DNA from: Rhodobacterales bacterium RIFCSPHIGHO2_02_FULL_62_130
GTDB lineage: Bacteria > Pseudomonadota > Alphaproteobacteria > Rhodobacterales > Rhodobacteraceae
Assembly (NCBI GenBank): GCA_001828855.1
Contig: MHZT01000006.1
Coordinates: 1 to 64,000 of the forward strand
Direction of reading: 5' to 3'
Length of the DNA: 64,000 bases
Part shown: one piece after another, positions 16,971 through 25,377 of the stretch
Position numbering within the stretch: position 1 is the stretch's first letter
How the letters are laid out: every line of letters starts with the position of its first letter
Program-made: the position numbers and the translations under genes
The notes under the pieces: generated by a model
Told to the model about the DNA's origin: nothing
What the model saw: the letters and a program-made list of their open reading frames with translations, nothing else
Databases searched by the model: none

Positions 16971-17804
16971 TTACAGCCGCACAGAATGCCGCGCCGCCAG
17001 ATCGCAGAAGAATTGCCACGCCACCCGCCCCGAACGTGACCCGCGCGTGGCCTGCCATTCAATCGCCTCGGCGCGCAGAACATCATCCGCAACCTGCACG
17101 CCGTAAGCCGCCGCATAGCCGCGGATCATGTCCAGATATTCGTCTTGCGAACAGGGATGGAACCCCAGCCACAGCCCGAACCGGTCTGACAACGATACCT
17201 TCTCCTCAACCGCCTCGCCGGGGGTAATGGCGGTTGATCGTTCATTCTCGATCATATCGCGCGGCATCAGGTGGCGGCGGTTCGAGGTGGCATACAGCAG
17301 CACATTGTCAGGCCGCCCTTCGATGCCGCCATCCAGCACGGCCTTGAGCGATTTGTAATGCTGGTCGTCATGGCTGAACGACAGGTCATCGCAGAACAGG
17401 ATGAACCGCGCATTGCTGCGGCGCAGATGCGCCAGCAACCGCTGCACCGAGGGCAGATCCTCACGCGACAGTTCCACGATCTTCAGATCATGGCCTTCGG
17501 CCCGCACCGCCGCATGCACCGCCTTGACGAGGGACGATTTCCCCATCCCCCGCGCGCCCCACAACAGCGCGTTGTTGGCAGGCAATCCGGCTGCAAAGTG
17601 CCGCGTGTTCTCCAGCAGCGTATCGCGCGACCGGTTGACCCCGATCAGCAGGCTGATGTCGACTCGCGACACGCGGGAAACAGGCTCCAGCCGGTCAGGG
17701 CCGGTGTGCCAAGCAAAGGCCTCGGCAGTGAAATCAGGGGCGGCGGCAGGGGCCGGAGCCAGCCGCTCCAGCGCCTCGGCAATGCGGATCAACGGGTCAG
17801 TCAT
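16971..17804 (-). CDS. DUF815 family P-loop ATPase
   Basis: A 277-residue AAA-like ATPase of the DUF815 family. The P-loop is '[18 protein letters not shown]' (about residues 80-97), the Walker B-like segment is '[10 protein letters not shown]', and the conserved block '[15 protein letters not shown]' with '[19 protein letters not shown]' is typical of the family. Its biochemical role is not established. The ATG overlaps the tatC stop (ATGA), and this tatABC-ATPase arrangement is one I recognise from Rhodobacterales, so a link to export is possible but unproven. Confidence 0.85.
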   Translation of the reverse strand: MTDPLIRIAEALERLAPAPAAAPDFTAEAFAWHTGPDRLEPVSRVSRVDISLLIGVNRSRDTLLENTRHFAAGLPANNALLWGARGMGKSSLVKAVHAAVRAEGHDLKIVELSREDLPSVQRLLAHLRRSNARFILFCDDLSFSHDDQHYKSLKAVLDGGIEGRPDNVLLYATSNRRHLMPRDMIENERSTAITPGEAVEEKVSLSDRFGLWLGFHPCSQDEYLDMIRGYAAAYGVQVADDVLRAEAIEWQATRGSRSGRVAWQFFCDLAARHSVRL

Positions 17805-18646
17805 GCGTCGTCTTCTTCATCCACCCAAGTGCCATCTGCCCGCGCCTTGGCTTCGCGGTCCCGCTCAAACCGGGCGATCAGGAAGATCGAGATTTCGTAA
17901 AGCGGATAGATCGCCGCGAACAACACCAGTTGCGAGAACACATCCGGCGGCGTCACGATAGCTGCCACGACCAGAATCACCACCACCGCATATTTCCGCG
18001 TGGCCCGCAGACCCTTGGACGAGATCAGCCCCGCCCGCCCCATCAGCGTCAGCAGCACCGGCATCTGGAAACACAGACCGAAGGCCATCACAAAGGTCAT
18101 CGTCAAGGAAAGATAAGCCTCGACCGAGCCTTGGAACACCACACCCGCAGGCGGGGACGACAGGCTGCCGCCATTGGCCACCTCAAGCGCAAAGCTGTCC
18201 TGAAAGCCAAGGAAAAACGCAAAGGCAAAGGGCAGGATCACGTAATAGGCAAAGGCCGCGCCAATCAGGAACATCACGGGGCTGGCAACAAGGAAGGGCA
18301 GGAAAGCGTTCTTTTCCTGCTTGTACAGCCCCGGCGCCACAAACCGCCACATCTGATAGGCGATGATCGGAAAAGACATCGCAAACCCGCCCCACATCGC
18401 GATCTTGATCGCAACGAAGAAGCCTTCCTGCATCTTGATCAGCACCAACTGACATTCCTGCCCGCGCTCGGCCAGAACCTGACACATCGGATGGGCAAGG
18501 AAGTTGAAGATATGCTGCCAGATCACATAGCCGATGATGAAGCAGACCGAAAACGCCGCCAGCGACCACAGGATACGGTTTCGCAACTCTTTCAGATGCT
18601 CGATCAGCGGGGCGGCGCTGTCGTCGATATGGTCTGCGTTGCTCAT
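17801..18646 (-). CDS. tatC: Sec-independent protein translocase TatC
   Basis: The multi-spanning receptor of the twin-arginine translocase, which exports folded proteins across the inner membrane. It has 281 residues with six hydrophobic helices. The N-terminal '[19 protein letters not shown]' is the TatC signature needed for signal-peptide recognition, and '[13 protein letters not shown]' with '[11 protein letters not shown]' are further family blocks. The C-terminal tail is short and acidic. Start overlaps the tatB stop (ATGA); its own stop overlaps the DUF815 start. Confidence 0.97.
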   Translation of the reverse strand: MSNADHIDDSAAPLIEHLKELRNRILWSLAAFSVCFIIGYVIWQHIFNFLAHPMCQVLAERGQECQLVLIKMQEGFFVAIKIAMWGGFAMSFPIIAYQMWRFVAPGLYKQEKNAFLPFLVASPVMFLIGAAFAYYVILPFAFAFFLGFQDSFALEVANGGSLSSPPAGVVFQGSVEAYLSLTMTFVMAFGLCFQMPVLLTLMGRAGLISSKGLRATRKYAVVVILVVAAIVTPPDVFSQLVLFAAIYPLYEISIFLIARFERDREAKARADGTWVDEEDDA

Positions 18647-19275
18647 GCCTCGGGGGCCTTCTTTTTGCGTGGCGCGCGCGGGGCGGCTTTGGGTTCTGCG
18701 TCAGGTGCCGTTTCGGCGGGTTTCGCGCGCGGTTTGCGCGCGGGCTTGGCAGGGGTGTCCGCACCAGCCGAAGCCGCAACCGCTGCGGGGGCGGCCTCGA
18801 CCGCTTTCAGCTTTTCGGTGGTTTCCTTCAGGATCGCCTGCTTGGCCGCCTGTTTGTCGATCAGCGCCTGCGTGGCGGGGCCGTGTTCTGCTGCCACTTC
18901 GGCCACGGGCTTTGCCGCATCATGGCTGCCCGGCGTCGCACCGAAATTGATCTTCTTGGCCGGCTCGGGCTGCACCGTGGGTTTGGCCGCATTTTTCAGC
19001 GGGTCCCATTTCTCAAAACGGTCAGCAGCATCCTTGACCGTGTTCAGCCCCAATCCGGTAGGCGAAGCGATCTTGTTGATATCCTTGGAAATATCCTTCA
19101 CGCCCGCCTCATTGGCGGCCTGCTCCATTGCGCGGGTAAACTCGCGCGACATGGATTTCAGCTTGGCGGTAAAGCGGCCAAGCTGGCGGAACATCTCGGG
19201 CAGGTCTTTCGGACCAATCACGATCAGCGCGACAACGCCGATCAACACAAGTTCGGTCCAGCCGATATCGAACAT
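18643..19275 (-). CDS. tatB: Sec-independent protein translocase TatB
   Basis: Single-span component of the Tat receptor complex. '[26 protein letters not shown]' in part is the canonical TatB start: a Glu inside the membrane helix, then the Gly-Pro hinge. An amphipathic helix follows ('[22 protein letters not shown]'). At 210 residues it is longer than E. coli TatB (171) because of an Ala/Lys/Pro-rich, probably disordered tail ('[19 protein letters not shown]') ending in basic residues. It overlaps tatC by four bases and lies about 110 bases after tatA. Confidence 0.95.
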   Translation of the reverse strand: MFDIGWTELVLIGVVALIVIGPKDLPEMFRQLGRFTAKLKSMSREFTRAMEQAANEAGVKDISKDINKIASPTGLGLNTVKDAADRFEKWDPLKNAAKPTVQPEPAKKINFGATPGSHDAAKPVAEVAAEHGPATQALIDKQAAKQAILKETTEKLKAVEAAPAAVAASAGADTPAKPARKPRAKPAETAPDAEPKAAPRAPRKKKAPEA

Positions 19276-19384
19276 TCTGACTTAGCCCCTTTGCGGGAGA
19301 GCGGGCCGCAGCAGCGACCCCGTTTCAGGCAAGGCCACCCACGTGGCCCCGCCCCCGTTCAGTCCAAGGCGCTCGCCCCGGGGA

Positions 19385-19606
19385 TCAGGCCTTGTCTTTG
19401 TCCACCGGCGTCACGTCGCGCGGGGCTGCGGGGGTTTCGGGTTCGGCTGCGGCGGCTTCAACCTCGGCGGTGCCATCCTTGACGCCCTTTTTGAAGGCGG
19501 TGATGCCCTTGCCGACTTCGCCCATCAAAGAGCTGACCTTGCCGCGCCCGAACAGGATCAGAACGACAATCCCGATCACCAGAATCTGCCAGGGTCCCAT
19601 TTGCAT
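19385..19606 (-). CDS. tatA: Sec-independent protein translocase TatA
   Basis: Channel-forming subunit of the Tat translocase, 73 residues from the ATG at 19606, which has AAGGAA seven bases upstream; the open frame extends further but that part has no TatA character. A short membrane helix '[18 protein letters not shown]' is followed by the amphipathic helix '[20 protein letters not shown]' and a short acidic, Ala/Pro-rich tail. First gene of the tatABC transcript. It is divergent from the WYL regulator, with about 160 bases between. Confidence 0.95.
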   Translation of the reverse strand: MQMGPWQILVIGIVVLILFGRGKVSSLMGEVGKGITAFKKGVKDGTAEVEAAAAEPETPAAPRDVTPVDKDKA

Positions 19607-19725
19607 AATCGAATTCCTTCCCTTGGCCGCATCGTGCGGACCGGTTGCCTGCACAGGTCTAGGGGACAAGCCGCGTCAATCAAAGCCTGAAACCGGCCCC
19701 AAACCCCTGCTTTACCCCCATGTAG

Positions 19726-19743
19726 CTGACAGCTATATGTCAG
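19726..19743. promoter_or_regulatory. Inverted repeat CTGACA-N6-TGTCAG, likely operator
   Basis: CTGACA (19726-19731) and TGTCAG (19738-19743) form a perfect inverted repeat 26 bases before the WYL regulator ATG, within a longer imperfect palindrome TAGC...GCTA. YafY-type WYL regulators commonly control their own genes, so autoregulation is the likely role. An effect on the divergent tatA promoter is possible. Confidence 0.5.
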
Positions 19744-19768
19744 TTGCTATTTTCAGCAGAAAGCCGCC

Positions 19769-20497
19769 ATGCGCCGCACCGACCGCCTTTATGACCTGAT
19801 CCAGATCTTGCGCGACGGGCGGTTGCACCGCGCCGGAGAGATTGCGGAACGGCTGGATGTCTCCGTCCGCACGATCTGGCGCGATATGTCCACGCTGATG
19901 GCCAGCGGCCTTCCGGTCGAGGGTGAGCGCGGCGTCGGCTATATCCTGCGCGCGCCGATCACCCTGCCCCCGATGATCCTGACAGCGGTGGAGCTTGAAG
20001 CGTTGCGGCTGGGTGTGCGGCTGGTGGCGGATGGTCCCGATGTGGCCTTGGCACGGGCGGCGCGCGGGATTGCGACCAAGATTGCTGGCGTCACCCCTGC
20101 CCCCACCACTGCCGACCCCGACGATCTGTTCGCTTTTCCCGGCAAGCAATCTGCACGCGCCGCACCGCATCTGCCGATCCTGCGCGCAGCGGTCAAAGCG
20201 CATGAGCGGCTGACCATCACCTATATCGAGCCGTCAGGTCAGGAAAGCCACCGCGACATCCGCCCCCTGCAACTGGGCCTGTCCGGCAAGGTCCGCACCC
20301 TGACCGCGTGGTGCGAAGGGCGGCAGGATTTCCGCAGCTTTCGGGTGGACCGGATTGTTGCGGCCTTGCCCACGGGGGAAATTTTTCCGGACGAGGCAGG
20401 ACGCGGGATCGAAGATTACCGTGTGCGCATGGCCGAAATTACCCAGCCTGCACCGGTCCCGCCGGAAACACAAAGCAGCGATCCCGCCGGATCATAA
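19769..20497 (+). CDS. YafY-type transcriptional regulator (HTH_11 + WYL)
   Basis: A 242-residue regulator with an N-terminal winged helix ('RLYDLIQILRDGRLHRAGEIAERLDVSVRTIWRDM') and a C-terminal WYL-type ligand domain ('LTITYIEPSGQESHRDIRPLQL' in part, 'LTAWCEGRQDFRSFRVDRI'). WYL regulators sense nucleotides, nucleic acid or small ligands and repress or activate nearby genes. A palindrome directly upstream is its likely operator. The 3' end overlaps the 3' end of the convergent ABC gene by 59 bases. No obvious target operon is next to it. Confidence 0.85.
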   Translation: MRRTDRLYDLIQILRDGRLHRAGEIAERLDVSVRTIWRDMSTLMASGLPVEGERGVGYILRAPITLPPMILTAVELEALRLGVRLVADGPDVALARAARGIATKIAGVTPAPTTADPDDLFAFPGKQSARAAPHLPILRAAVKAHERLTITYIEPSGQESHRDIRPLQLGLSGKVRTLTAWCEGRQDFRSFRVDRIVAALPTGEIFPDEAGRGIEDYRVRMAEITQPAPVPPETQSSDPAGS

Positions 20498-21539
20498 GCC
20501 ACAAGGGCGTGTTCAGCTTTGGCAGGAACACCCCCGGCACGGCGGCGGTCAGCACCGAGCCGTCATAATCCATCCTGAACTCGACCAGACTTTCGCGGCC
20601 CAGATAACGCGCACGCTGCACCCGCCCGCGCGCCGGTGTGCCTTCCCTTGGCGTCGGGTTCGGGCCACGCCCTGCGCGGTCCAGATCGATTTTCAAATGC
20701 TGCGGGCGGATCACGATATCCACCTCGGCCCCATCGGCATGGCCGGGTGTCAGGAAGGCCCCGAACGGCGTATCCGTCAAAGCCCCTTTCGACACGCCGC
20801 GGATCACATTGACATCACTGAAAAACGCCGCCGCCGCCTTGTCGACCGGCGCATTATAGACGTTATAGGGCGCGCCCTGCTGCACCACGCGCCCCCCCCG
20901 CATCAGGGCGATTTCATCGGCCATCCGCATTGCCTCATCGGGTTCATGCGTGACCAGCAGCACGGCAGCGCCTTCGTCCTTCAACACCTCAAGCGTGGAA
21001 TCACGGATGCCGTCGCGCAGCCGGTTATCAAGGCCGGAAAACGGCTCGTCCATCAACATGACACGCGGGCGCGGGGCCAGCGCACGGGCCAAGGCCACGC
21101 GCTGTTGCTCGCCGCCCGACAACTCATGCGGATGCTTGGCGGCAAAGCCGGGCAGATTGACCTTCTCCAGCAGTTCATCCACCCGCCGCGCCCGCGCCGC
21201 CTTGTCGCCTGTCAGCCCGAAACTGACATTCCCCGCCACGGTCAGATGCGGGAACAGCGCGAAATCCTGAAACATCAGCCCGACGCCACGCGCCTCGGGC
21301 GGCAGGTTGACATGGGGGCCGAACACCTCTTGCCCGTCGATCAGGATGCGGCCTGTCTCCGGCGTTTCCACCCCCGCGATCATCCGCAGCGTTGTGGATT
21401 TGCCGCAGCCGGACGGGCCGAGCAAGCATGTCACCTGCCCCGCCGCCACCTGCAACGACACATCACAAACCACCATCCTGCCCCCAAAGGCGCGGGACAA
21501 GGACTGTACTTCAAGACGTAGGGGATTTGGGTCGGCCAT
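20439..21539 (-). CDS. ABC transporter ATP-binding protein, FbpC/PotA type
   Basis: ATPase of a binding-protein-dependent importer, about 366 residues from the ATG at 21539, preferred because of GGGA seven bases upstream; an in-frame ATG at 21566 is possible. Walker A 'LLGPSGCGKSTT', Q-loop 'MFQDFALFPHLTV', signature 'LSGGEQQRVALARAL', Walker B 'VMLMDEP' and H-loop 'LLVTHEPDEAMRMAD' are intact. A C-terminal TOBE-like domain follows ('IVIRPQHLKIDLD'). The sequence is closest in style to ferric-iron (FbpC) and spermidine (PotA) importers. No permease or binding protein lies beside it, so its partners must be elsewhere. Confidence 0.85.
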   Translation of the reverse strand: MADPNPLRLEVQSLSRAFGGRMVVCDVSLQVAAGQVTCLLGPSGCGKSTTLRMIAGVETPETGRILIDGQEVFGPHVNLPPEARGVGLMFQDFALFPHLTVAGNVSFGLTGDKAARARRVDELLEKVNLPGFAAKHPHELSGGEQQRVALARALAPRPRVMLMDEPFSGLDNRLRDGIRDSTLEVLKDEGAAVLLVTHEPDEAMRMADEIALMRGGRVVQQGAPYNVYNAPVDKAAAAFFSDVNVIRGVSKGALTDTPFGAFLTPGHADGAEVDIVIRPQHLKIDLDRAGRGPNPTPREGTPARGRVQRARYLGRESLVEFRMDYDGSVLTAAVPGVFLPKLNTPLWLMIRRDRCFVFPAGPVQAG

Positions 21540-21603
21540 GATTTCCCAAGCGATTTGGTCAGACATTCCCTAACAGCCCCGCCGCCTGTCAGCAAGACAG
21601 GGA

Positions 21604-22383
21604 TCAAATCGTGGCGTTGGTCGCCCCCCCATCCAGCAGGATATTCTGCCCCACGATAAAGCCCGCATGCTGGCTGCACAAAAACGCACAGGCCGCGCCG
21701 AATTCGGCAGCCGTGCCATAGCGGCGCGCAGGGATGGTCGCGGCACGCTCTGCCTGCGCCTGTTCCAGCGTGATCCCGCGCGCGGCCACCACGCCGCCAT
21801 CCAGCGCCACGGCGCGGTCGGTTGCATGAATGCCCGGCAGAAGGTTGTTGATCGTCACGCCATATTGCGCCACCTGCCGCGATGTGCCTGCAACATAGCC
21901 CGTCAATCCCGTCCGCGCCGCATTCGAAAGCCCCAGTTGCGGGATCGGTGCCTTGACCGATTGCGAGGTGATATTGACCACGCGGCCCCAGCCCTTGTCG
22001 ATCATCGCCGGCATCAAGGCCGTCATCAGTGCGATGGGCGTCAACATATTGGCATCAATGGCGCGGATGAAATCCTCGCGGCCCCAGTCGTGCCACATCC
22101 CCGGAGGCGGCCCACCCGCATTCGTCACCAGAATATCGACAGCCCCCGCCGCCACCAGCACCTCGGCCCGCCCTGTGTCCGTGGTGATGTCGGCTGCAAC
22201 CGCGACCACATCCACGGCGTAGGCCGCGCGCAAGGCGGCTGCCGTGGCCTCCAGCGCCTCGGCCCCGCGCGCATTGATCACCAGATCGACACCCGCCGCC
22301 GCCAGCGCCTCGGCACAACCGCGCCCCAAGCCCTTTGATGCCGCCGTCACCAATGCCCGCTTGCCCCTGATGCCCAGATCCAT
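21604..22383 (-). CDS. SDR-family oxidoreductase with altered active site
   Basis: A 259-residue short-chain dehydrogenase/reductase. The ATG at 22383 has AGGAGA eight bases upstream; the longer frame to 22539 lacks SDR character. The nucleotide-binding glycine motif 'TAASKGLGRG' (13-22) and 'NAGGPPPG' (88-95) are present. The catalytic Tyr-xxx-Lys is replaced by Ser153-Asn-Ala-Ala-Arg157, so the normal proton relay is missing. Some SDR subgroups carry a similar 'LSNA.R' segment, and their chemistry is not well defined. It lies 64 bases upstream of the ABC ATPase on the same strand and divergent from the Hint protein. Confidence 0.85.
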   Translation of the reverse strand: MDLGIRGKRALVTAASKGLGRGCAEALAAAGVDLVINARGAEALEATAAALRAAYAVDVVAVAADITTDTGRAEVLVAAGAVDILVTNAGGPPPGMWHDWGREDFIRAIDANMLTPIALMTALMPAMIDKGWGRVVNITSQSVKAPIPQLGLSNAARTGLTGYVAGTSRQVAQYGVTINNLLPGIHATDRAVALDGGVVAARGITLEQAQAERAATIPARRYGTAAEFGAACAFLCSQHAGFIVGQNILLDGGATNATI

Positions 22384-22537
22384 CCGCCGCTCTCCTGATT
22401 TGCGCCTGTCAGGTGCCACCCTAGCACCCTGCCCGCGTCTGCAAAAGCCGCCCCGCCCTTGGCCCAAACCCGACCAATTCGGCTTGTTTCGGCCCCCGTA
22501 AGGTTTCATATCTAACGAAAGCAGCCGAAAGCCCAGC

Positions 22538-23539
22538 ATGTCTGACTCTGAACATATTTCCCTTCCCGGTCACGCCTGTCAGGTGCTATCTGCCGCTGAT
22601 CTTTTTGTATCGCTTGGCGTGAATGCGGGCGATGAACTTGGCGGCCCTGACGAGGTTTGCCCCGGCGATATCTATCAGCTTGATCCCGATCACGCGCCGC
22701 TGCGCCTTGTCGTCACCCGCCCCGAAGGTGGTGGCCAGCGCGTCGGCGCAGGCAGCGCCGCAGGCCACCCCGGCGAGCCGATCCAGCTTGAAGCCCGTTA
22801 TGCCCTGATGGCGTCGGATGGCGATCAGGTGGAACTTCTGCTGTTGTCGCTGCCGGGGGGCCACCGCTTTGTGCTGCCGCTGTCGCCGATGGCGGCGCGC
22901 ACCGACTATACCTTGCTGAAGGTCGAGGAGGCCCCCGAAGATACCGGCCTGTCCGATCTGCTCTGCGTGTCCTTCGCGCGCGGCACCATGATCACACTGG
23001 CCACCGGCGTCCAGCGCCCGATCGAGGCTTTGGCCTCTGGCGATGCGGTGCTGACCCGTGACCACGGCGCACAACCGATCCGCTGGATCGGCCACACCAC
23101 CCTGCGCGCTGTGGGCGTCTTTGCGCCCGTGGTGATCACGGCGGGAACCTTGGGCAATGCGGGCGATCTGATCGTATCGCAGCATCACCGCATGTTCCTG
23201 TATCAGCGCACCCGTCAAGCAGGCGTGCCAACCGCCGAATTGCTGGTACAGGCCAAACATCTGGTGGATGGCGAAAGGGTGTTCATCCGCGAGGGCGGCT
23301 TTGTCGATTACTTCAGCCTTGTGTTCGATCGCCACGAGATCATCTATGCCGAAGGCGTCCCCGCCGAAAGCCTGATGGTCAACGACGCCACCCTGAACCG
23401 CCTGCCGCCCGAACTCTCCGAAGACGTCAAACGCCGCTTCCCCGGCCTGTCGCAACACCAGCATTTCGGCTCCGAAGCGGGGCGCAAATTCCTCGACCAA
23501 CTCGGCCCCGCCGCCCTCTACCAACCCCGCAGGGACTGA
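22538..23539 (+). CDS. Hint-domain protein (Hint_2 type) with Ser at the usual Cys position
   Basis: A 333-residue protein of the Hint (hedgehog/intein) type common in Rhodobacteraceae. Hint domains can cleave or splice a peptide bond using a Cys that opens the domain. Here the expected 'CFxxGT' reads 'VSFARGT' (Ser145-Phe146), with Cys143 two residues earlier. The rest of the domain is intact: 'RPIEALASGDAVLTRDHGAQPIRW' in part, 'SQHHRMFL' and 'FDRHEIIYAEGVPAESLM'. The N-terminal ~140 residues are acidic and contain a LysM-unlike beta-rich region of unknown function. Whether it self-processes is open. Divergent from the SDR gene. Confidence 0.8.
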   Translation: MSDSEHISLPGHACQVLSAADLFVSLGVNAGDELGGPDEVCPGDIYQLDPDHAPLRLVVTRPEGGGQRVGAGSAAGHPGEPIQLEARYALMASDGDQVELLLLSLPGGHRFVLPLSPMAARTDYTLLKVEEAPEDTGLSDLLCVSFARGTMITLATGVQRPIEALASGDAVLTRDHGAQPIRWIGHTTLRAVGVFAPVVITAGTLGNAGDLIVSQHHRMFLYQRTRQAGVPTAELLVQAKHLVDGERVFIREGGFVDYFSLVFDRHEIIYAEGVPAESLMVNDATLNRLPPELSEDVKRRFPGLSQHQHFGSEAGRKFLDQLGPAALYQPRRD

Positions 23540-23570
23540 AGCCCGAAGAAGCATCCCGCCCCACAGCTTC

Positions 23571-23599
23571 ATCTTGGCCCAAATACTCCCGCCGGAGGC
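23571..23599 (+). repeat. Rhodobacteraceae intergenic element, copy A
   Basis: Reads CTTGGCCCAAATACTCCC followed by GCCGGAGGC. Related copies lie at 61411-61440 (+) and 59593-59620 (minus). All three are just after the 3' end of a gene. Function unknown. Confidence 0.55.
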
Positions 23600-23629
23600 T
23601 CCCGAACTCTGCCATGGTCGCGTGCCCCC

Positions 23630-23651
23630 GTAGGTCAGGGTTCACCCCGCC
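23630..23651 (+). repeat. REP-like palindromic element, diverged copy 1
   Basis: GTAGGTCAGGGTTCACCCCG plus CC. It is a diverged copy of the element at 23670-23691 and of the pair at 38.4 kb. A run of nine C residues (23650-23658) follows. Confidence 0.6.
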
Positions 23652-23669
23652 CCCCCCCAACCCCAAACC

Positions 23670-23691
23670 GTAGGTCGGGGTTCACCCCGAC
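23670..23691 (+). repeat. REP-like palindromic element, copy 2
   Basis: GTCGGGG and CCCCGAC form the arms of a small hairpin preceded by GTAG. The 22-base unit is identical, in inverted orientation, to 38415-38436. It lies 40 bases after the diverged copy, in the leader region of prfC. Confidence 0.7.
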
Positions 23692-23758
23692 TCCCGCAAC
23701 CTCCCCCCCTCTCCCCATCCTAGACGAACCCGCCGCTTTGCTCTAAAGCCGCTGCACC

Positions 23759-25360
23759 ATGACCCAGACAAACCGCGCCCCGCTCCCGCCCGAAATCGCC
23801 CGCCGCCGGACCTTTGCGATCATCTCGCACCCCGACGCCGGCAAAACCACGCTGACCGAAAAATTCCTGCTGTTCGGCGGCGCGATCCAGATGGCCGGAC
23901 AGGTCCGCGCCAAGGGCGAGGCGCGGCGCACGCGGTCGGACTTCATGAAGATGGAGCAGGAACGCGGGATTTCCGTGTCCGCCTCGGCCATGTCCTTCGA
24001 TTTCCGGCACTACCGCTTCAACCTTGTCGATACCCCCGGCCACTCGGACTTTTCCGAGGACACCTACCGCACCCTGACCGCCGTTGACGCCGCGATCATG
24101 GTGATCGACGGGGCCAAGGGCGTGGAAAGCCAGACGCAAAAGCTGTTCGAGGTCTGCCGCATGCGCGACCTGCCTATCCTGACCTTTTGCAACAAGATGG
24201 ACCGCGAAAGCCGCGACACCTTTGATATCATCGACGAAATTCAGGAAAACCTTGCCATCGACGTGACACCGGCAAGCTGGCCCATCGGCATGGGGCGCGA
24301 TTTTGTCGGGGCCTATGATCTGCTGCATGACCGGCTGGAAATCATGGACCGCGCCGACCGCAACAAGGTGGCCGAAACCGTCCAGATCACCGGCCTTGAT
24401 GATCCGAAACTGGCCGACCATGTGCCTGCCGACCTTCTGGCCAAGCTGCGCGAAGAGATCGAGATGGCGCGCGAACTGCTGCCCGCCTTTGACCGCGCGT
24501 CGTTCCTGAACGGCTCGATGACGCCGATCTGGTTCGGCTCGGCGATCAATTCCTTTGGCGTCAAAGAGTTGATGGACGGCATGGGCGAATACGGCCCCGA
24601 ACCGCAGCCGCAAAAGGCCGCCGAACGGGTGATTGATCCGTCCGAATCCACCGTCACCGGATTCGTGTTCAAGGTGCAGGCCAATATGGACCCCAAGCAC
24701 CGCGACCGTGTGGCCTTCGTGCGGCTTGCCTCGGGCCATTTCACCCGCGGCATGAAGATGCTGCATGTGCGTTCCAAGAAACCGATGGCCATCGCCAACC
24801 CTGTGATGTTTCTGGCCGCCGACCGCGAACTGGCCGAAGAGGCTTGGGCCGGTGACATCATCGGCATCCCGAACCACGGGCAACTGCGGATCGGCGACGC
24901 GCTGACCGAAGGCGAGGCGTTGCGCTTTACCGGCATCCCGTCTTTCGCGCCGGAACTCCTGCAGGTCGTGCGCGCGGGCGATCCGATGAAGGCCAAGCAT
25001 CTGGAAAAGGCGCTGATGCAATTCGCCGAAGAAGGCGCCGCCAAGGTGTTCAAACCGATGATCGGCTCGGGCTTTATCGTCGGCGTCGTGGGCGCGCTGC
25101 AATTCGAAGTGCTGGCCAGCCGGATCGAACAGGAATACTCCCTGCCCGTCCGCTTTGAACCCAGCCAGTTCACCAGCGCCCGTTGGGTTTCGGGGGCAAA
25201 ACCGGATGTGGACAAGTTCATCAACGTGAACAAGGGCCATATCGCCATCGACAACGACGGCGACACCGTCTTCATGACCCGCCTGAAATGGGACATCGAC
25301 CGGATCGAGCGTGACCACCCCGAGCTGAAACTGACCGCCACCAAAGAGATGATGGTCTGA
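23759..25360 (+). CDS. prfC: Peptide chain release factor 3
   Basis: GTPase that recycles RF1/RF2 from the ribosome after termination. It has 533 residues, the normal length. G-domain motifs are 'SHPDAGKTTLTEK' (G1), 'ERGISVSASAM' (switch I), 'DTPGHSDFSEDTYR' (G3) and 'NKMDRE' (G4). RF3-specific blocks follow, including 'FVFKVQANMDPKHRDRVAF' and the C-terminal 'ALQFEVLASRIEQEY'. ATG at 23759 without a strong ribosome binding site. Stands alone between a repeat-rich spacer and a convergent PepSY gene 17 bases away. Confidence 0.97.
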   Translation: MTQTNRAPLPPEIARRRTFAIISHPDAGKTTLTEKFLLFGGAIQMAGQVRAKGEARRTRSDFMKMEQERGISVSASAMSFDFRHYRFNLVDTPGHSDFSEDTYRTLTAVDAAIMVIDGAKGVESQTQKLFEVCRMRDLPILTFCNKMDRESRDTFDIIDEIQENLAIDVTPASWPIGMGRDFVGAYDLLHDRLEIMDRADRNKVAETVQITGLDDPKLADHVPADLLAKLREEIEMARELLPAFDRASFLNGSMTPIWFGSAINSFGVKELMDGMGEYGPEPQPQKAAERVIDPSESTVTGFVFKVQANMDPKHRDRVAFVRLASGHFTRGMKMLHVRSKKPMAIANPVMFLAADRELAEEAWAGDIIGIPNHGQLRIGDALTEGEALRFTGIPSFAPELLQVVRAGDPMKAKHLEKALMQFAEEGAAKVFKPMIGSGFIVGVVGALQFEVLASRIEQEYSLPVRFEPSQFTSARWVSGAKPDVDKFINVNKGHIAIDNDGDTVFMTRLKWDIDRIERDHPELKLTATKEMMV

Positions 25361-25377
25361 CACAACCCCGCCGTGCG

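Noticed and set aside
23650-23658. Run of nine C as a possible phase-variation switch
   Set aside because: It is outside coding sequence and well upstream of prfC, which is not a surface or variable gene. It could equally be a sequencing-length artefact.
23630-23691. Two spaced repeats as the start of a CRISPR array
   Set aside because: Only two copies, one diverged, with an 18-base spacer, and the same element occurs singly in inverted orientation elsewhere. No cas genes.
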